From Acarospora socialis (lineage: Eukaryota > Ascomycota > Lecanoromycetes > Acarosporales > Acarosporaceae): a DNA stretch of 64,000 nt. Shown in pieces: positions 11,283 through 23,958 of the stretch. Made by a program: the position numbers and the translations under genes. The notes beneath the pieces were generated by a model. That model saw only the letters and a program-made list of their open reading frames with translations, did no database searches and was not told the origin of the DNA. Location: assembly GCA_025617375.2 (NCBI GenBank), contig JAMYGW020000006.1, forward strand, positions 811,001 to 875,000, read 5' to 3'. Each line of letters opens with the position of its first letter. Position 1 is the stretch's first letter.

Positions 11283-13179
11283 ATGACAGACTCACAATCA
11301 CGCAGATCCGCGCGAATAGATCGTACCTTTCTAGATTTGAGACCTTCGGTTACTCGTTGAAAGATTGACGGATCAATCTTGCACCCATTGCCTCGAATTT
11401 CAAATGCGCTCGTCCGACCAAATGCAATAGCACTGACGGAAAGCCAGCCATCACCTTGTCGGCCTCACGAGATCTCAGCGCCGGTTCGTCCGTCGCGGTT
11501 GCGCTGACGCATAGTCACTCCTCCCAACTGAAAGAGGACGGGGATTCCTACACTGACCCTCCTCCACACTCGCCCGGCTTCTTCGCTCCGTCATCGTCCT
11601 CCTCTCCGCCTCCGTCCCCCCGCCCACCCCCATTCTCGTCTCTATACTTCCCTTTCCAGGACACCGTCGAACACCTCAAACCATCCATTACCGAGACCGA
11701 CTCGGCCTCGCTCCCGGCTTTCGCGCCTGCACCGCCATTCGAACCGTCTAGCGATACCCAATTCGTCGTTCCGAGCGCAGCTGAAGCCGAGACCAAGGCT
11801 GCGCTACCTGCAGATACAAAAGGCGAGTCGTCGAGCAAGAGTGCGGAAGACGGCGAACCACCGCCTCCGTATACGGAAGGGTCGAGTCCCTTAGACTCTT
11901 TCACGTACGTGATGGCTGCGGCGGGTGGGGCGGCGAGCATTATCACGCAAGTACAGCAGGGTGGTGGCCCGCCGATCAATACATTAGGAGGTACGTAGGC
12001 CGCGTTGGCCGGCAATGTGTCATGAGCCGTCTGAGCGAGCTTCTTTTAGAGCTCTTTATATCCTGGCTGGGGCGCTGACTTATTGTGATCTGTAGATGTT
12101 GGTGCAGATGAGCACATAACGCTAGACCTACGGTATCCCTCAAAATAAACGTCCAATCTATAGATTGAAGTCCGACACTGATGACTGCTACAGTGGCACG
12201 CGCTTCACATTGTCCCGGGACGAACTGCTAACGTTGCCCGAGTTCGTGTTGCTCTCTCTGTTCCCGAACGGGTTGCTTCCAGATGGGCATATGAACTCCT
12301 TCCACGAAGGTGACATCTACCCAGTTGATGTATGTTCACTATCGATATATATATGACACTTCGTAACCCAAATATCTATCTTGGTGACCTAATCTACTTC
12401 TCGCAGTACGACCCGGCCTCTCTACAGTACATGCTGGACTTCTTCCGCAACGTCGCCCAAACCATTCCATCTAACTCGCCGACCGCTACCGCTTCTCCAG
12501 ACGACACCGTTCCGATCGAGCCAGTTCCCGGTTCAGCACGTGACATGCTGCAAGACCGAGCGGGCATCATCGTGCTAAGAGAAGATCTAGACTTCTACGC
12601 CATTCCACCCAGAGCAGATATCGAGCAGCCGGAGATGATCGAAGTCAAAAGAGCGGCCGGCAGGGCACTCCTCAAGCAGGACGGCATCTTCTCCGGCCTG
12701 CGGAGGAGCGAGGAGTCGGGCACGACGGAACAGCACCTGATTGAGATGTTGACGGCCGGGTAAGCTCCGCTCCACGTGCTCCACCGCACAGACTCATAGC
12801 TTATCTATCTATCTGCTTCCAGGGGCTTCAACGACGACGACCAATGGGGCCACCGCGCCAGCGAGCCGAACAAGGCCGTCATCTGCAGTCTCGCGCTAGC
12901 CCGCCTGCGCACCGACATCAAGGGCAACGACCTCGCCAACAGCAACGCCCTCGGCATGGCGCAGAAATTGCTCCTGTTTTGGCGGAAGCCAGCGCGGAGA
13001 TGCTGGTGGGAAGGAGTCGAGCTGGAGAACGTGGATGGCGTCGAGGGCAGGCTGAAAGTCTGGATTAGGCGGGTGTGGACTTTGGAGATGGTATGCTTGT
13101 CCACTCTCGAAGGCTGATCGCTTCGCTTTTGAATGGGGTTTGCTGACGTTTGTCGCAGAGCGTTATTGGGTTGCGTTGA
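11283..13179 (+). CDS. Whi2-type BTB/POZ stress-signalling protein (Psr phosphatase activator family)
   Basis: Proposed exons are 11283-11322, 11472-11990, 12096-12132, 12194-12329, 12407-12759, 12823-13090 and 13159-13179 (457 aa). Exons 2-7 join cleanly. The first exon is uncertain: the frame in exon 2 has no early ATG, and MTDSQSRRSARID spliced through gtacct...cacgag is my best proposal. After a Pro/Ser-rich N-terminus comes the BTB fold: TRFTLSRDELLTLPEFVLLS, then FPNGLLPDGH, EGDIYPVDYDPASLQYMLDF. The C-terminal part contains LLKQDGIFSGL, GFNDDDQWGHRASEPNKAV, KLLLFWRKPARRCWWEGVEL and a last 7-codon exon SVIGLR. Fungal Whi2 works with Psr1/Psr2 phosphatases in general stress response and in damping TORC1 under low amino acids. 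Function here is by family only. Confidence 0.78.
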
Positions 13180-13609
13180 TATAAATACTTTCTGTTCTTG
13201 GGCACATGTTTAGCATCATGGCAGGCGTGGCCTTTAAAAAGAGGGCTTTTGTTTGTAGTGGTCGGAGATTATTCGCATGATACCTTGTATGTATGGTGCA
13301 GCTCTGCTGTCTTTGGTGATAGAAAGAAAGACTGTACATTGTGGCAGTGGTTCCAAATTCTTTGATGGTTCCTGTCATGTCCTACCAACGATCCACAGTA
13401 GTTGGTTCTGTAGAGGTCGGAATTTTGCATCCTGATAGCTTCCACGGTGCAATCACATAGCTTCATCCGGTCCAGCAGGATTATGAATACATTGCGGTTG
13501 TCGCCCCATCGCACCGCTAACAGAGACTCTAACAAGTAACTAGGAGAGAAAACCGGACAATTACCACAATGCCAGAAGCGTACCAACACGTCAACTGTTA
13601 TCCGCAGCC
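13180..13609. other. Intergenic, convergent 3' ends
   Basis: Lies between the Whi2-type gene and VMA13, which end towards each other. No gene or repeat seen. Confidence 0.5.
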
Positions 13610-15155
13610 CTAGCGTTCGAAACTATACCGCAACCACTCGCCCAAGGCTCTCAGACTCTCCAACCTTACACCCTCGTCGCTCTCGCCCATAAGATTCATG
13701 ACCCTCGTCTTCAGCCCGTACTTCTCCAGCTGGCTCCGCTGATCCGGCACCTCCCTGACCAGATTCGCCACGTCATTGCACGCAATCGCCAGCACCTGCT
13801 TGTCGTTATCCCAGCTCTTACCCATAATCTCGGCCAGCTTCTTCGGCAGCGCGCCCTTGTCGTCATCGAGGATGCGCCGCGCGTTCTGGGCCCAGAAGGT
13901 CGGGTTGCGGTGGGGCGGTGACCAGCGCAGATGGCCGGACTGGACTTCGGCCGCGTACTCGTCGAAGGTCGTGTGGTTGCGCGTGTATTCGTCTAGCATG
14001 CTTTCGAGGTTGGCAAGGTCGTCGAGGAGGTCGGGGTCCGTGAAGTGGCGGCTGGAGAGGTTGCCGAGGAGGGCGGGCAGGCGGGCTGTGACGGCGGCGG
14101 GGAGGAGGTGGCTGCGGTTGGTGGAGGTGAGGTTGTAGAGCGTCGAGAGGAGGAGGCGGGTCGTTTTCTCTTTGGGCGAGAGGCGCAGCAGCTGCGTGTA
14201 GAGCGGAACGATTTCTTGTTCGCTGACTTCATGTTAGCTGAAGCGGAATTGGGAAGGAGGTGGGGTGCGTACTCTTGTAGACCTTGGCCCACTAATGGAC
14301 CCTCGAAACTCAGCTGCCATATCACCAAGAGGACATGGTAGAGGAGCTGCAGTCCGACCCCTCCGCCAAGACCAGCTTCTGTCGCACTCCTGACGCTTGC
14401 GCCTCCACTCCAGAGCGTCGAGTCGGTGTCTTTGCCAGCACCCGCCGCAGACCGCAAGATGTCGATGAGAGGGTTTAGCGTTTCTTCACGCTGCTTCCAG
14501 AAGAGCTCGCGGGATTTCTTCGTCCGCAATAGCGCCGAGTACTCTTGAACTGCAATGTCCTGCAGACCGCTGTCCTGGCTCTTCGCGAGCGTCGAAAGGT
14601 ATTTGTAGAGTTTGCGGAGCCCTTCGTCGACTTTCGACGTTGACTCGGTCGAAGTAAGTAATGCGGAGGATATTAGACTACTGAGGACGGAAGACGTGAG
14701 TAGGGGTATTGGATCTTCGAGGTTCGTCGACTGGCTGAGGAGCGGGAGAAATGGTTTGTATGGATCTGGGTGTTCCAGAAGGTTTGGCGTGAGGGTGGGA
14801 ACGTCTATAAAACGGGTCCATCAGCTTCTCCACTCCGTGCGTTTTAGTTCTAATCCTTACCGTTGATCAGATCCCCGGCCAGCACCAAAATGTACTGAAT
14901 GACATCTGCCCTCTTCTTCGCGGATTCCAGCACGCTTGGCCCGCTCCCCCCTCCTAGCAGTAATGTCCGGTACGCCTCGAGGTCTCCTTCTACCGTCTGC
15001 CTCCTTTGCTCTTTCCGCACTTTGTCGACGGCTTTGATCTTTTTCAACTCGACATCACTGATGTGCCCAGCGCGGACGGCACCCTCCCAGGGGATCGGTC
15101 TTGCTCGGATGTTGTTCTGAAGGGAGTTGAGGTATGTTGGAGGATCTAAGGACAT
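13610..15155 (-). CDS. VMA13: V-type proton ATPase subunit H
   Basis: Three exons on the minus strand (14861-15155, 14273-14804, 13610-14222) give 479 aa, the normal subunit H length. The start MSLDPPTYLNSLQNNIRARP and the following WEGAVRAGHISDVELKKIKA are typical. The middle is an alpha-helical ARM/HEAT-like superhelix. The C-terminal domain contains FWAQNARRILDDDKGALPKK, followed by VLAIACNDVANLVREVPDQR and the final helix with ESDEGVRLESLRALGEWLRY. Subunit H bridges the V1 and Vo sectors, is needed for ATP-driven proton pumping at the vacuole and silences free V1. Start chosen at ATG 15155; the open frame runs a few codons further upstream without another ATG. Divergent from DIS3 over 337 bp. 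Confidence 0.94.
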
Positions 15156-15492
15156 TTTATAAAGAGCGAGCACCTTGATGGTGAAATGTGGTGGCTAACA
15201 GGGTATATGGAGCTGTCTATGAGCTGGTGGTCTCGTGTCGCTACCTGCACCTAGTAAGGTACTGGAGCTTGGGCGTCATGATTGCTCCTTTCGGCTCTCC
15301 GCGCTAGTGGCTTCTTTTGTGGATGCTGTATAAATTCATGGCGGGGCAAATCACCGATAACGTTACAAGCTTCAAAACTGGATTGTGACCTTGACAACAG
15401 ATAACGTTGTCCTTCGAACGTAACAAATTTTTGTCCTTTCTGTAAAGGTTACCGTCAAGAAGCTCCTCCATGTTACATACTGGATCTCTAAG
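15156..15492. promoter_or_regulatory. Divergent promoter region of VMA13 and DIS3
   Basis: 337 bp between two start codons. A/T-rich patches (tgctgtataaattcatgg near 15325) could serve as a TATA-like element. No other element can be named with confidence. Confidence 0.4.
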
Positions 15493-18400
15493 ATGACGAG
15501 CTTGAAGAGGACCCTCGCAGCGGATGCTCATGCTTCAAATATCTCTAGTAAAGTCTTCGTCAGGTCTACACGGAGCGGGAAAGTTCAAAAAATAGTCCGA
15601 GAACTGTATTTGAGGCAGGACATACCGTGTTCCTCAAAGCTCTGCTCAATCTGTCTATCCAGTGCCCCGGCAAACGCTGATGGGGTTGGTGAGTTAGACC
15701 TTACCAAATTCGCCGGGAGACATCTCTAATATCAGTACTTATAGTATCTCCATTCGTTCTCTCTGACCGACCAGCTGGTACCAAGAGGTTCCAGGGCCAT
15801 TATTTGATCCCTGATACTAATGCCCTGCTTAACGGTCTTGACTTGTTTGAGCAAACTTCTGCATTCTACGATGTCATCATCTTGCAGACTGTACTCGAGG
15901 AGCTCAAGAATCGATCTCTACCACTTTACAATCGTCTTTTGGGACTTACTAGGAGTGAAGACAAACGATTCTACGTCTTTTTCAATGAATTTCGATTGGA
16001 AACGTATGTCATCAGAAAACATGGCGAGTCCATCAACGACCGTAACGACAGAGCAGTGAGGCAAGCCGTCAGCTGGTATGGAGAGCATCTTCAATTGGCT
16101 GTCAAGGCTAGTGGGAAGCCCAAGAAGGCACCGCAAATTGTCATGCTCAGTGATGACAAGGAAAATCTACAGAAAGCAAGGGCAGAGGGTTTATGTGCTT
16201 GCTCTTTGTCTGAATATGTTGACGGACTCGAGGACGCTGACCGTCTGATGGACATGATCAACGCTTCCCGGCAAGGGCAGGACGCGAGGGCAGCTAAGGA
16301 CGAGCTCATCTATCCGGAGTACTTCTCGTTATCAAAGCTGATAACAGGTGTTAAGGCTGGTACACTACACCAGGGCACTTTTAATGTCTCTCCCTACAAC
16401 TACCTCGAGGGATCAGTACATGTTCCGGCGTTCGACAAGTCACTTCTAGTCCTCGGTAGAGACAACAGCAACAGGGCTGTACAAGGCGATGTCGTTGTTG
16501 TTGAAGTGCTGCCCAAGGCCCAGTGGAAAGCTCCATCAACAAAGATTATCGAAGAGGAAGCTCTGACCAAGAATGATAACGCAGACGCCGACGAAGGAGA
16601 AGCGGTGGTGACAGAGCAGGAGCGCAGAGCACTGCAGGAAGAAGTCAAGCGAATGCATGGGAAAAGCATCGAAGGTAGACTGCAGCCTACTGCTCGTGTT
16701 GTTGGAGTAATCAAGAGAAATTGGCGACAGTATGTTGGACATGTTGATACAGGATCTGTCAGCTTGTCTGTCAAACAAGGCCGACGGCAACAGACCGTCT
16801 TCCTTGTCCCTATGGACAAGCGGATACCGAAGATTCGCATCCGCACAAGACAAGCAGATGAGCTCGTTGGGAAGAGGGTTCTCGTGACCATTGATTCCTG
16901 GGACAGGGACTCGCGGTATCCCGTCGGCCACTTCGTTCGTTCTTTGGGTGAACTAGAAACAAAAGGTGCGGAGACCGAAGCACTACTGCTGGAATATGAT
17001 GTTCAGTATCGGCCGTTCCCTCAGACTGTGCTTGATTGTCTGCCGGTCGAAGGTCACGACTGGAAGGTACCGTCAAGTGTCGACGATCCTGGTTGGAGAG
17101 GGAGACGAGATTTGAGAGAATTGCTGGTGTGTAGTATCGATCCTGTTGGCTGCCAAGATATCGATGATGCATTACATGCTCGACCGTTGCCGAACGGCAA
17201 TTTCGAGGTTGGAGTTCACATTGCAGATGTCTCTCATTTCGTAAAACCTAACAATGCCATGGATGCAGAAGCCAGCACAAGAGGAACAACAGTGTATCTG
17301 GTTGACAAGCGCATTGACATGCTACCAATGCTGCTGGGGACAGATCTGTGTTCGCTGAAACCTTATGTGGAACGTTACGCCTTTTCCACCATTTGGGAGG
17401 TTACACCGAATGCTGAGATTGTCGATGCAACATTCACCAAATCCGTTATTCGCTCAAGGGAAGCCTTCAGTTATGAACAAGCTCAGATCAGGATCGACGA
17501 CAAGACCCAAAAGGACGAGCTCACACAAGGCATGCGAACGTTACTGATGCTTTCGAAAAAGCTAAGACAAAAGCGCATGGATGCTGGAGCTTTAAACCTT
17601 GCGAGCCCAGAGGTCAGAGTCGAGGCGGAATCAGAGACTTCGGATCCGGTGGATGTGAAGACCAAGCAACTCCTCGACTCCAACTCGCTGGTCGAAGAAT
17701 TCATGCTACTCGCCAACATCAGCGTCGCCGGCCGTATCTACCAAGCATTTCCCCAAACAGCCATGCTCCGCCGCCACGGCGCCCCACCCAAAAGCAACTT
17801 CGAAGAACTCGCAAACCAGCTCAAAATCAAACGCAATCTCGACCTCCGCACCGACAGTTCCAAAGCGCTCGCCGACTCCCTCGACCGCTGCGTCGACCCC
17901 TCCGAACCCTTCTTCAACACCCTCGTCCGCATTATGGCCACCCGCTGCATGATGTCGGCCGAGTACTTTTGCTCCGGCACGCAAGCGTACCCCGAATTCC
18001 GCCACTACGGCCTCGCCAGCGAAATCTATACGCACTTCACCAGCCCCATCAGACGCTACGCCGACCTGGTCGCGCACCGTCAGCTCGCGGCCGCCATCGA
18101 CTACGAGCCTCTCGACCCCAGTCTGCACAGCAAAGGCAAGCTCGAGGCAGTCTGCAAAAACATCAACGTCCGGCACCGCAACGCGCAGATGGCCGGCCGC
18201 GCCAGCATCGAGTACTATGTCGGGCAGGCGCTCAAGGGCCGCGTCATCGAGGAGGAGGGCTTCGTCATGAAGGTCTTCTCAAATGGCTTCGTTGTGTTTG
18301 TGCCGCGCTTCGGCATCGAGGGCCTCATTCGGCTGAGGGATCTGGCGAGTCCTGAGCCCGAAGCGGTGTTTGATGCGGAAAATTATGTGTTGAGGACACA

Positions 18401-18509
18401 AGGAGCGAGGGAGGTGACGGTAGAGCTGTTTGGGAAGGTGAGGGTCAGGATCAGTGATGTTAAGGAGGAGGCGACGGGGAAGCGGAAGATTAAGTTAGAG
18501 TTGATGTAG
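15493..18509 (+). CDS. DIS3: Exosome 3'-5' exoribonuclease/endonuclease Dis3 (Rrp44)
   Basis: Two exons (15493-15688, 15745-18509) give 986 aa. Intron gtgagt...tatag is 56 bp. The N-terminus has the CR3 zinc motif (REL..RQDIPCSSKLCSIC). The PIN endonuclease domain follows with its acidic residues (YLIPDTNALLNGLD, TVLEELKNRSLPLYNRL, NDRNDRAV, LSDDKENL). Two cold-shock domains come next, then the RNB catalytic domain with GCQDIDDALHARPLP, HIADVSHFVKPNNAMD and FTSPIRRYADLVAHRQLAA, and a C-terminal S1 domain (KVFSNGFVVFVPRFGIEGL). All RNB aspartates and PIN acidic residues expected for activity are present. It is the catalytic subunit of the nuclear and cytoplasmic RNA exosome. GC content and C-ending codon use rise sharply from about 17700, but the frame is unbroken. 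Confidence 0.96.
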
Positions 18510-19044
18510 GCGGTCCTTGTACTAATATCCGTCCAGGGTAGAGTGAAGCATTTAGGTTACATATTCTAGAGCAAGGGGTTGCATGTCGTCACCGTAGGTG
18601 CTATAGCTTATAAGTGGTACCACGCAATCAGTAAGGGTTTGTCGTAGAGTGACAGTAAAACGTAGGGCTGTGACTCAGAATGTCGTTCGTCGGCATATTG
18701 TTCGTATTTGTCCAGGTCTGAATACGTTCTTAGAGCATGAAAAGGCAGCCAATGTCCACATATGGGTTGCCAAGGTAATGAGGCACTTCATGATAAAGAC
18801 CACTGGTGGTCTGGCACTAGTTTTCGGCTGCGAATATCTGCTGGCTTCCCTCTCTTGGAGCTCTCTACTGCATCAGGAGTGACGGGGGAGACGGGAATTC
18901 GATAGTATCTCTGTATCATAAGAACGTCTTCTAGAACAGTATGAATCCACGGAATCTATTTAATGTTCAGATATGCGTAGTGTTGAAGAGATCGTCATAT
19001 ATATGTATGTCAGTATCATGCAGTCATGTCTTGTGACTTCCAAA
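18510..19044. other. Intergenic, convergent 3' ends
   Basis: Between DIS3 and the MCT-like transporter gene. No supported gene. Short open frames of 60-77 codons look random. Confidence 0.5.
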
Positions 19045-20605
19045 TCAAACCCTCCTCCACATACACATTCGAACAAAGAAGTTGGACTTTGATTCCGTAT
19101 GTGATACCTCCAGGGGCTGGTCAGTGACAGCATCCAAAGACTCAGCTGGCTTGTGTGTCTGCGCTGCAATCTCTTCCAATTGACCAATCTTCCAAGCGCG
19201 CAAGAACCACATGCAAAGCGCTGCCGCAGTGTACATGAAACCGGTGAAGATCTGGGCATGGAGATAGATGTTGCCGCTTGTCTGGCGAAGTTCGAGCGCA
19301 ATAGGTTCGGAAACTGCGAGTCGACTTTAGCATATGCACCGATACCTTGCGGATTGGTTAATCGCTTACACGTCGTCGGTATAACAAGAACAATCCAAGT
19401 GATCGATAGCGCAGATGGAAGTTCTTTCAAACCAACCACTTCGGCGCCTACTGGTCCGATGGTGGTCCAAAATGTGCCAGCAACAGTTCCCACGATAACG
19501 GAGAAGAATATCAGAACTCCAAAGCTTTTTGTAAAAATCCAAATAACAAAGCAAAACAAACCGCAAGCAAATGTTAAGAAACCTGCGATATTGATTCGTC
19601 CTGCGGTGTCACTGAAAATACCGACCACTGGTCTTCCAAGGCCTTGCCCTAAATTCAGTAATGCACCAATGATCGAGCCTTGCTTTGCTGTCAGTCCGAC
19701 ACTGACGGCGTAGTTTGGAAGTGAAAAGAGCAAGACGATATAGCCAAGCATGCTAAAGAAGCCCCAACCAAGGGTTAACAGAAACTCAACCCGCTTGAAG
19801 AGACGGTAGTCAAAGGCCAGCTGGGTCGCACCTATGGCCTTGTTCCGATCTTTGAGAAGAATCGCACACACAAAGTTCACGGTGAAGGAGATTATGCCCA
19901 AGATTCTGAACGTCCAGCCTACCCCCAATCTCTGGATCATTGCGTTGGCAGCCAGGCTGTACATCATGCCTCCGAGACCGCTACCACCGGTTGCAATTCC
20001 ATTCGCCACGCTTCTTCTTTTTCTGAACCATTGCGGCACTACACCCACTGACCCCACAAACAAAAACCCCATGCCCCATCCGAAGCATATCCCTTGGCTC
20101 AAGAAGAGCTGCCAGATTTCTTTAGCAAATGAGGCGCCGATGAGAGCTAGCGTTTGGAAGCAGACGCCAAGAAGTAAGGTGGTCCGAGTGCCATAGACAC
20201 GGGTGGTGTAGGTCGCAAGAGGCGATATGAGCAGAGCTTGCGAGATTGAGAGACCACCAACGAAGGCGAATTCCAGATAGGTCGCACCAGGATAGACGGT
20301 AGTTGCGATATAGTGAGCCAGAAATACACCATACGACTGACAGGCATCTCCTCAGCGGGTTTCCTTTTGATATGTACTGGTAGTGATCTTACGCTGTTGA
20401 TTCCCCAGGTATGGGCGTTGAGCCAAAAACAACATGCGACACACACCCAACCATAACCTCCGTCAGGCGGTTCATCTACTGGAGCGACTGCCGGTATAGG
20501 CTGCTCTCCATCAGGTGCTGCCACTGTCTTCTCCGAATCATTGCTAGAGCCAATGTGTTGATCTTTGCTCTCCGCAATCTGTGGTGTCGGCGTCCTATGT
20601 GTCAT
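19045..20605 (-). CDS. MFS monocarboxylate-type (SLC16-like) transporter
   Basis: Three exons on the minus strand (20393-20605, 19370-20336, 19313 down to 19045) give 482 aa. The hydrophilic N-terminus is followed by DEPPDGGYGWVCVACCFW, the (D/E)GG(W/Y)GW signature at the start of helix 1 in MCT family members. About twelve membrane segments follow, including ATYLEFAFVGGLSISQALLI, GICFGWGMGFLFVGSVGVVP, QWFRKRRSVANGIATGGSGL (the conserved cytosolic loop) and GLGRPVVGIFSDTAGRINIA. The last exon starts SEPIALELRQTSGNIYLHAQ and ends with a helix plus basic tail. Fungal members move monocarboxylates, riboflavin or secondary-metabolite related acids. Substrate unknown. No metabolic gene cluster surrounds it. 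Confidence 0.88.
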
Positions 20606-21298
20606 CCCAGTAACAGGTTACCAATATCTAGGGTGGAATGCATCGGAGTCGTGAGTAAGGTAAGGTAACTTTCTCTTTGATGTGCCGACTTCCCGAGGTG
20701 ATCATCCCTCCATCTTGAACCTACGCCGTAACAATTTCTCCTCGACCATGATTGATCCATTCCAAAGGAAATGGGTGTGGTCTGCCATGTCTCCACGCGG
20801 GCACGCCCCCATTCCTATGGCTTTGCTCACATATCGTGGAACGAGGCTGAATGCTTGGGTCAATATACGTTGTGAGGAGGAGCACCACAGGGAAAGCAAT
20901 GACGTAGGGTCTCGGCTGTTGTCGTTGGTGACCGAATGTTGTGACCAGACGCCCCAAAGTTATCCCGGAGCCGTTTTGACAACGCATCTTACACATGTGA
21001 CAATGTGGTATTCACTGGTATTCTAACTCCTCTTCCTCTTACTCGTACTCGTACAATTTCTATATCAGTTCTCTTTCATGATTCGCTTGGTCTCATTCAA
21101 GCCACGTTCGCTGTCATCTGTTGAGGTTGATGCCCTCCCTTCCTTCAACTCTTTATTGTTACTGCTCCTTGAAGCCGCTCCAGCTTCTATCTGACCTATG
21201 ATGTTGCTCCACAAAGTGAAGAGCAGGGATGCTTCCCAGAGCCATACAGCACCTGGGCCGTCTTTCATGACAAAGCAGCAAGCTGGTTAGTCTCATCA
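20606..21298. other. Intergenic, divergent promoters of transporter and LIM gene
   Basis: No gene recognised. A CT-rich tract (ctaactcctcttcctcttactc near 21023) precedes the LIM gene and may be part of its promoter or leader. Confidence 0.45.
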
Positions 21299-23958
21299 AT
21301 GTCGTCCTTCCAAATACCTAGCTTCTTCCGCCAGCCCGAACTTTGTGAGAGTGTTTAGGATTGACAAAGGAACCTCATAGCCGACTATCTCAATGACCTC
21401 CGCTCGAATCGGCCTGTTAGACCCAGTGGTTCCCGCCCGCTGCCAGGGCGCAATGCCACTGTAGCATTTGCTTCCGACTTGGAACCACCTGCTCGAACGT
21501 CTTCCGCTCTGTCAAGGCCAATCCATGCCGTGGAGAATTCTGACATGACCGACGACAACTTACCGCCTCGGAGCTCAAGCGCGATGTCTCACAGGCGATC
21601 ACAATCTACGTTGGCAAGTCCAGCGCCAAAAACCACCCGTGGAGGTCGCCCTCTTGTCCAGCACCCACTCTCCGGCGAAAGGGCAAGGGACGTTTCGACA
21701 TCAACTACAGCGTCTTCGAATTCCATGACGGGTACGTATTGGGAAAGAGGACAACGTTGGATGGAAAAACAGGAAGCTCACTCATTGCGAGAAGCCCTGG
21801 GAGACATGGACTTGAAAGAGCAGACACGCTTGCACTCCGCTGCTCAAGATGAAGCGTCGGAGCTAGTTTGGAAGCATCAGAACCCTGGAGCGCCGTATAG
21901 GAACCCAGAAGCTCCTTACAACTACCGTCAACATCTCGTTAAGGGGGCTCATGCAAGAAGCCAGAGCTCTGGACTATACTCTGGCTTGAGTTCTGGGAGC
22001 CCCTTGAAGACGCAGAGTCATAGATCAACTTCCAATACCTCAACAGACCAAAGTCATAGTAGAGTCAGCTCTCAGGGTAACGGGGTAGTCAGTGGTGCTT
22101 CCTCTAAGCAGGTAGTACCTGAGCCTGTCAATCCAGGTAGACCGGTCGAGAAGGGCCACGCGATCTGGGACTCTCCGCAGAAGAAAGCTTATATGAATCT
22201 GACATCATCTCGTCCCATCTCCCTCTTCTCGAGCCGTCGCCGAAGCAGTGGGCAGAACTCAAGAAACGCCAGCGGAGACAGTGGAAGAGGGCTCTTCAGG
22301 AATCCGAAAGATCAAATCTTTGAAGAGCCAGATGAAGTGACTCAGGTTATAGATGGGTATCACAGGGAAGCCAACAATGCACCAATTCCGCTCCACTCGA
22401 AGTCCCGGAACCCTGCGACAAAAGTCCACTTCGCCCACGACACTTCAGAGCGCACGATTATTGCGTCAGGCATGGAGACGAAGAAGCTTTCAAAATACGA
22501 CATACACAAGAACCCACCTTCGAGGTCGCGGGACCCTTCATATGTATCTAATGCATTACCGCCTACGCCACCGGATTCAGCGAGTGCGAGTGACAGCGAC
22601 CTAAATGGAACTCCCGACAAGCCCCTGATGAAGAATGGCATTGAAGTACGAGGTGACGATATTCGTGCGGCCACTAGTATGAGATTAAAGGACCGAAGCC
22701 CCAAACTACCTACGCCTACAGTAGTCAGCGATCGCCCGGGGCGGCCCATCGTGAGCTTTGATCAGGATTGGAAGCCGAAAGAGATGGACCTTAAGCAGTC
22801 AGCTGCGGGAGGCCAGCGGCGAGTTAGTCATGATAGCTTGAACAAGGCCTTACCAGGGCTTCCAAGCAAGCCGCGGTTTCCGCAATCTACAGCATCAGCA
22901 CCTATAGTTCCGACGCTGAATCTCCCAGGACCGCCTGAAATCCAGATCAACACTGTCTCTACACCACCTGTTCCTACTATCAACATCTCTGACACACCTT
23001 CGGTCTCCAAGCCACCCATCCCAATAATCAATGCGCCCGACGCTCAACCAAGCGCCAGGCCTCTTCCAATCCCGAGAGTTAATGCCTCCAAAGGCCGCCC
23101 GCTCCCGCACCACTCCTCCACTGCGCCAGTAAAGCCCACAAAGTCTCATTGGTCTCCCTTGTTCGCACGGCGTCCTACGGCACAGTGCGCTCAATGTGCT
23201 CTCCCCATTTCCGGCCGTATCGTCAGCGCAGCCGGTCAACGCTTCCATCCGGAATGCTTCGTCTGCTACCACTGCGGCGAAGCACTTGAATGCGTCGCGT
23301 TCTATCCCGAGCCGGACACTAAGCGCGAAGAACGTGTGGCGCGTATACAAGGGCGAGCGAATGGCCAGCCTATCGAGGAGAAAGAGGGCATGAGTGAGAT
23401 GGAAGACGGTGACGAAGGACTAAGATTCTACTGCCATCTCGATTTCCACGAGTTCTTCAGCCCGCGATGCCGCAGCTGCAAGACGCCCATTGAGGGTGAG
23501 GTGGTGGTCGCTTGCGGTGGAGAATGGCACGTTGGACATTTCTTTTGCGCCGAGTGCGGAGATGTGAGTTGTATATTCCATTGACATACTTGCCGGCTGC
23601 CATACTGACACGGAGAACCCAACATAGCCTTTTGACTCCTCCACCCCTTTCGTGGAGAAAGACGGTTATGCTTGGTGCGTCAATTGTCACACCAATCGGT
23701 ACTCCACAAAATGCCGGAAATGTAGACGTCCAGTTACGGATATGGTTGTCAAGGCTCTTGGTGCTGAGTGGCACGCCGATTGTTTCTGTTGCGTGGTAAG
23801 TCTGTCGATACCCCTTTGATATTCCGGTTGTCACTCTTGCTTATAAGGGCCGGTGGTAGGAATGCAGTGGTCCATTTAATGACGGACGGTATTTCCTTCG
23901 TGGCGATAGCCAGGAACCTGTTTGTGTTCGATGTGAGGAGAGGAGATTGAAGGCTTGA
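21299..23958 (+). CDS. LIM-domain protein (paxillin-like, fungal)
   Basis: Proposed exons 21299-21344, 21381-23563, 23628-23795 and 23860-23958 give 831 aa. The C-terminus holds three LIM modules: CAQCALPISGRIVS...RFHPECFVCYHC; CRSCKTPIEGE...WHVGHFFCAEC; CRKCRRPVTDM...WHADCFCCVEC...PVCVRCEERR. All zinc-ligand Cys/His spacings look intact. About 560 residues before them are Ser/Pro-rich and probably disordered, with repeats of the type PPIPIINAPD and TPPVPTINIS near residues 530-570. Such proteins (Pxl1/PaxB-like) act at sites of polarised growth and the septum with Rho GTPases. The start is uncertain: MSSFQIPSFFRQPEL with a 36-bp intron, or MTKQQA from ATG 21267 with a 95-bp intron (gttagt donor at 21286). 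Both join to DYLNDLRSNRPVRPSGSRPL. Confidence 0.82.

Noticed and set aside
17706-18355. Minus- and plus-strand frames inside DIS3
   Set aside because: They coincide with the GC-rich RNB domain exon, which is fully conserved in the DIS3 frame.
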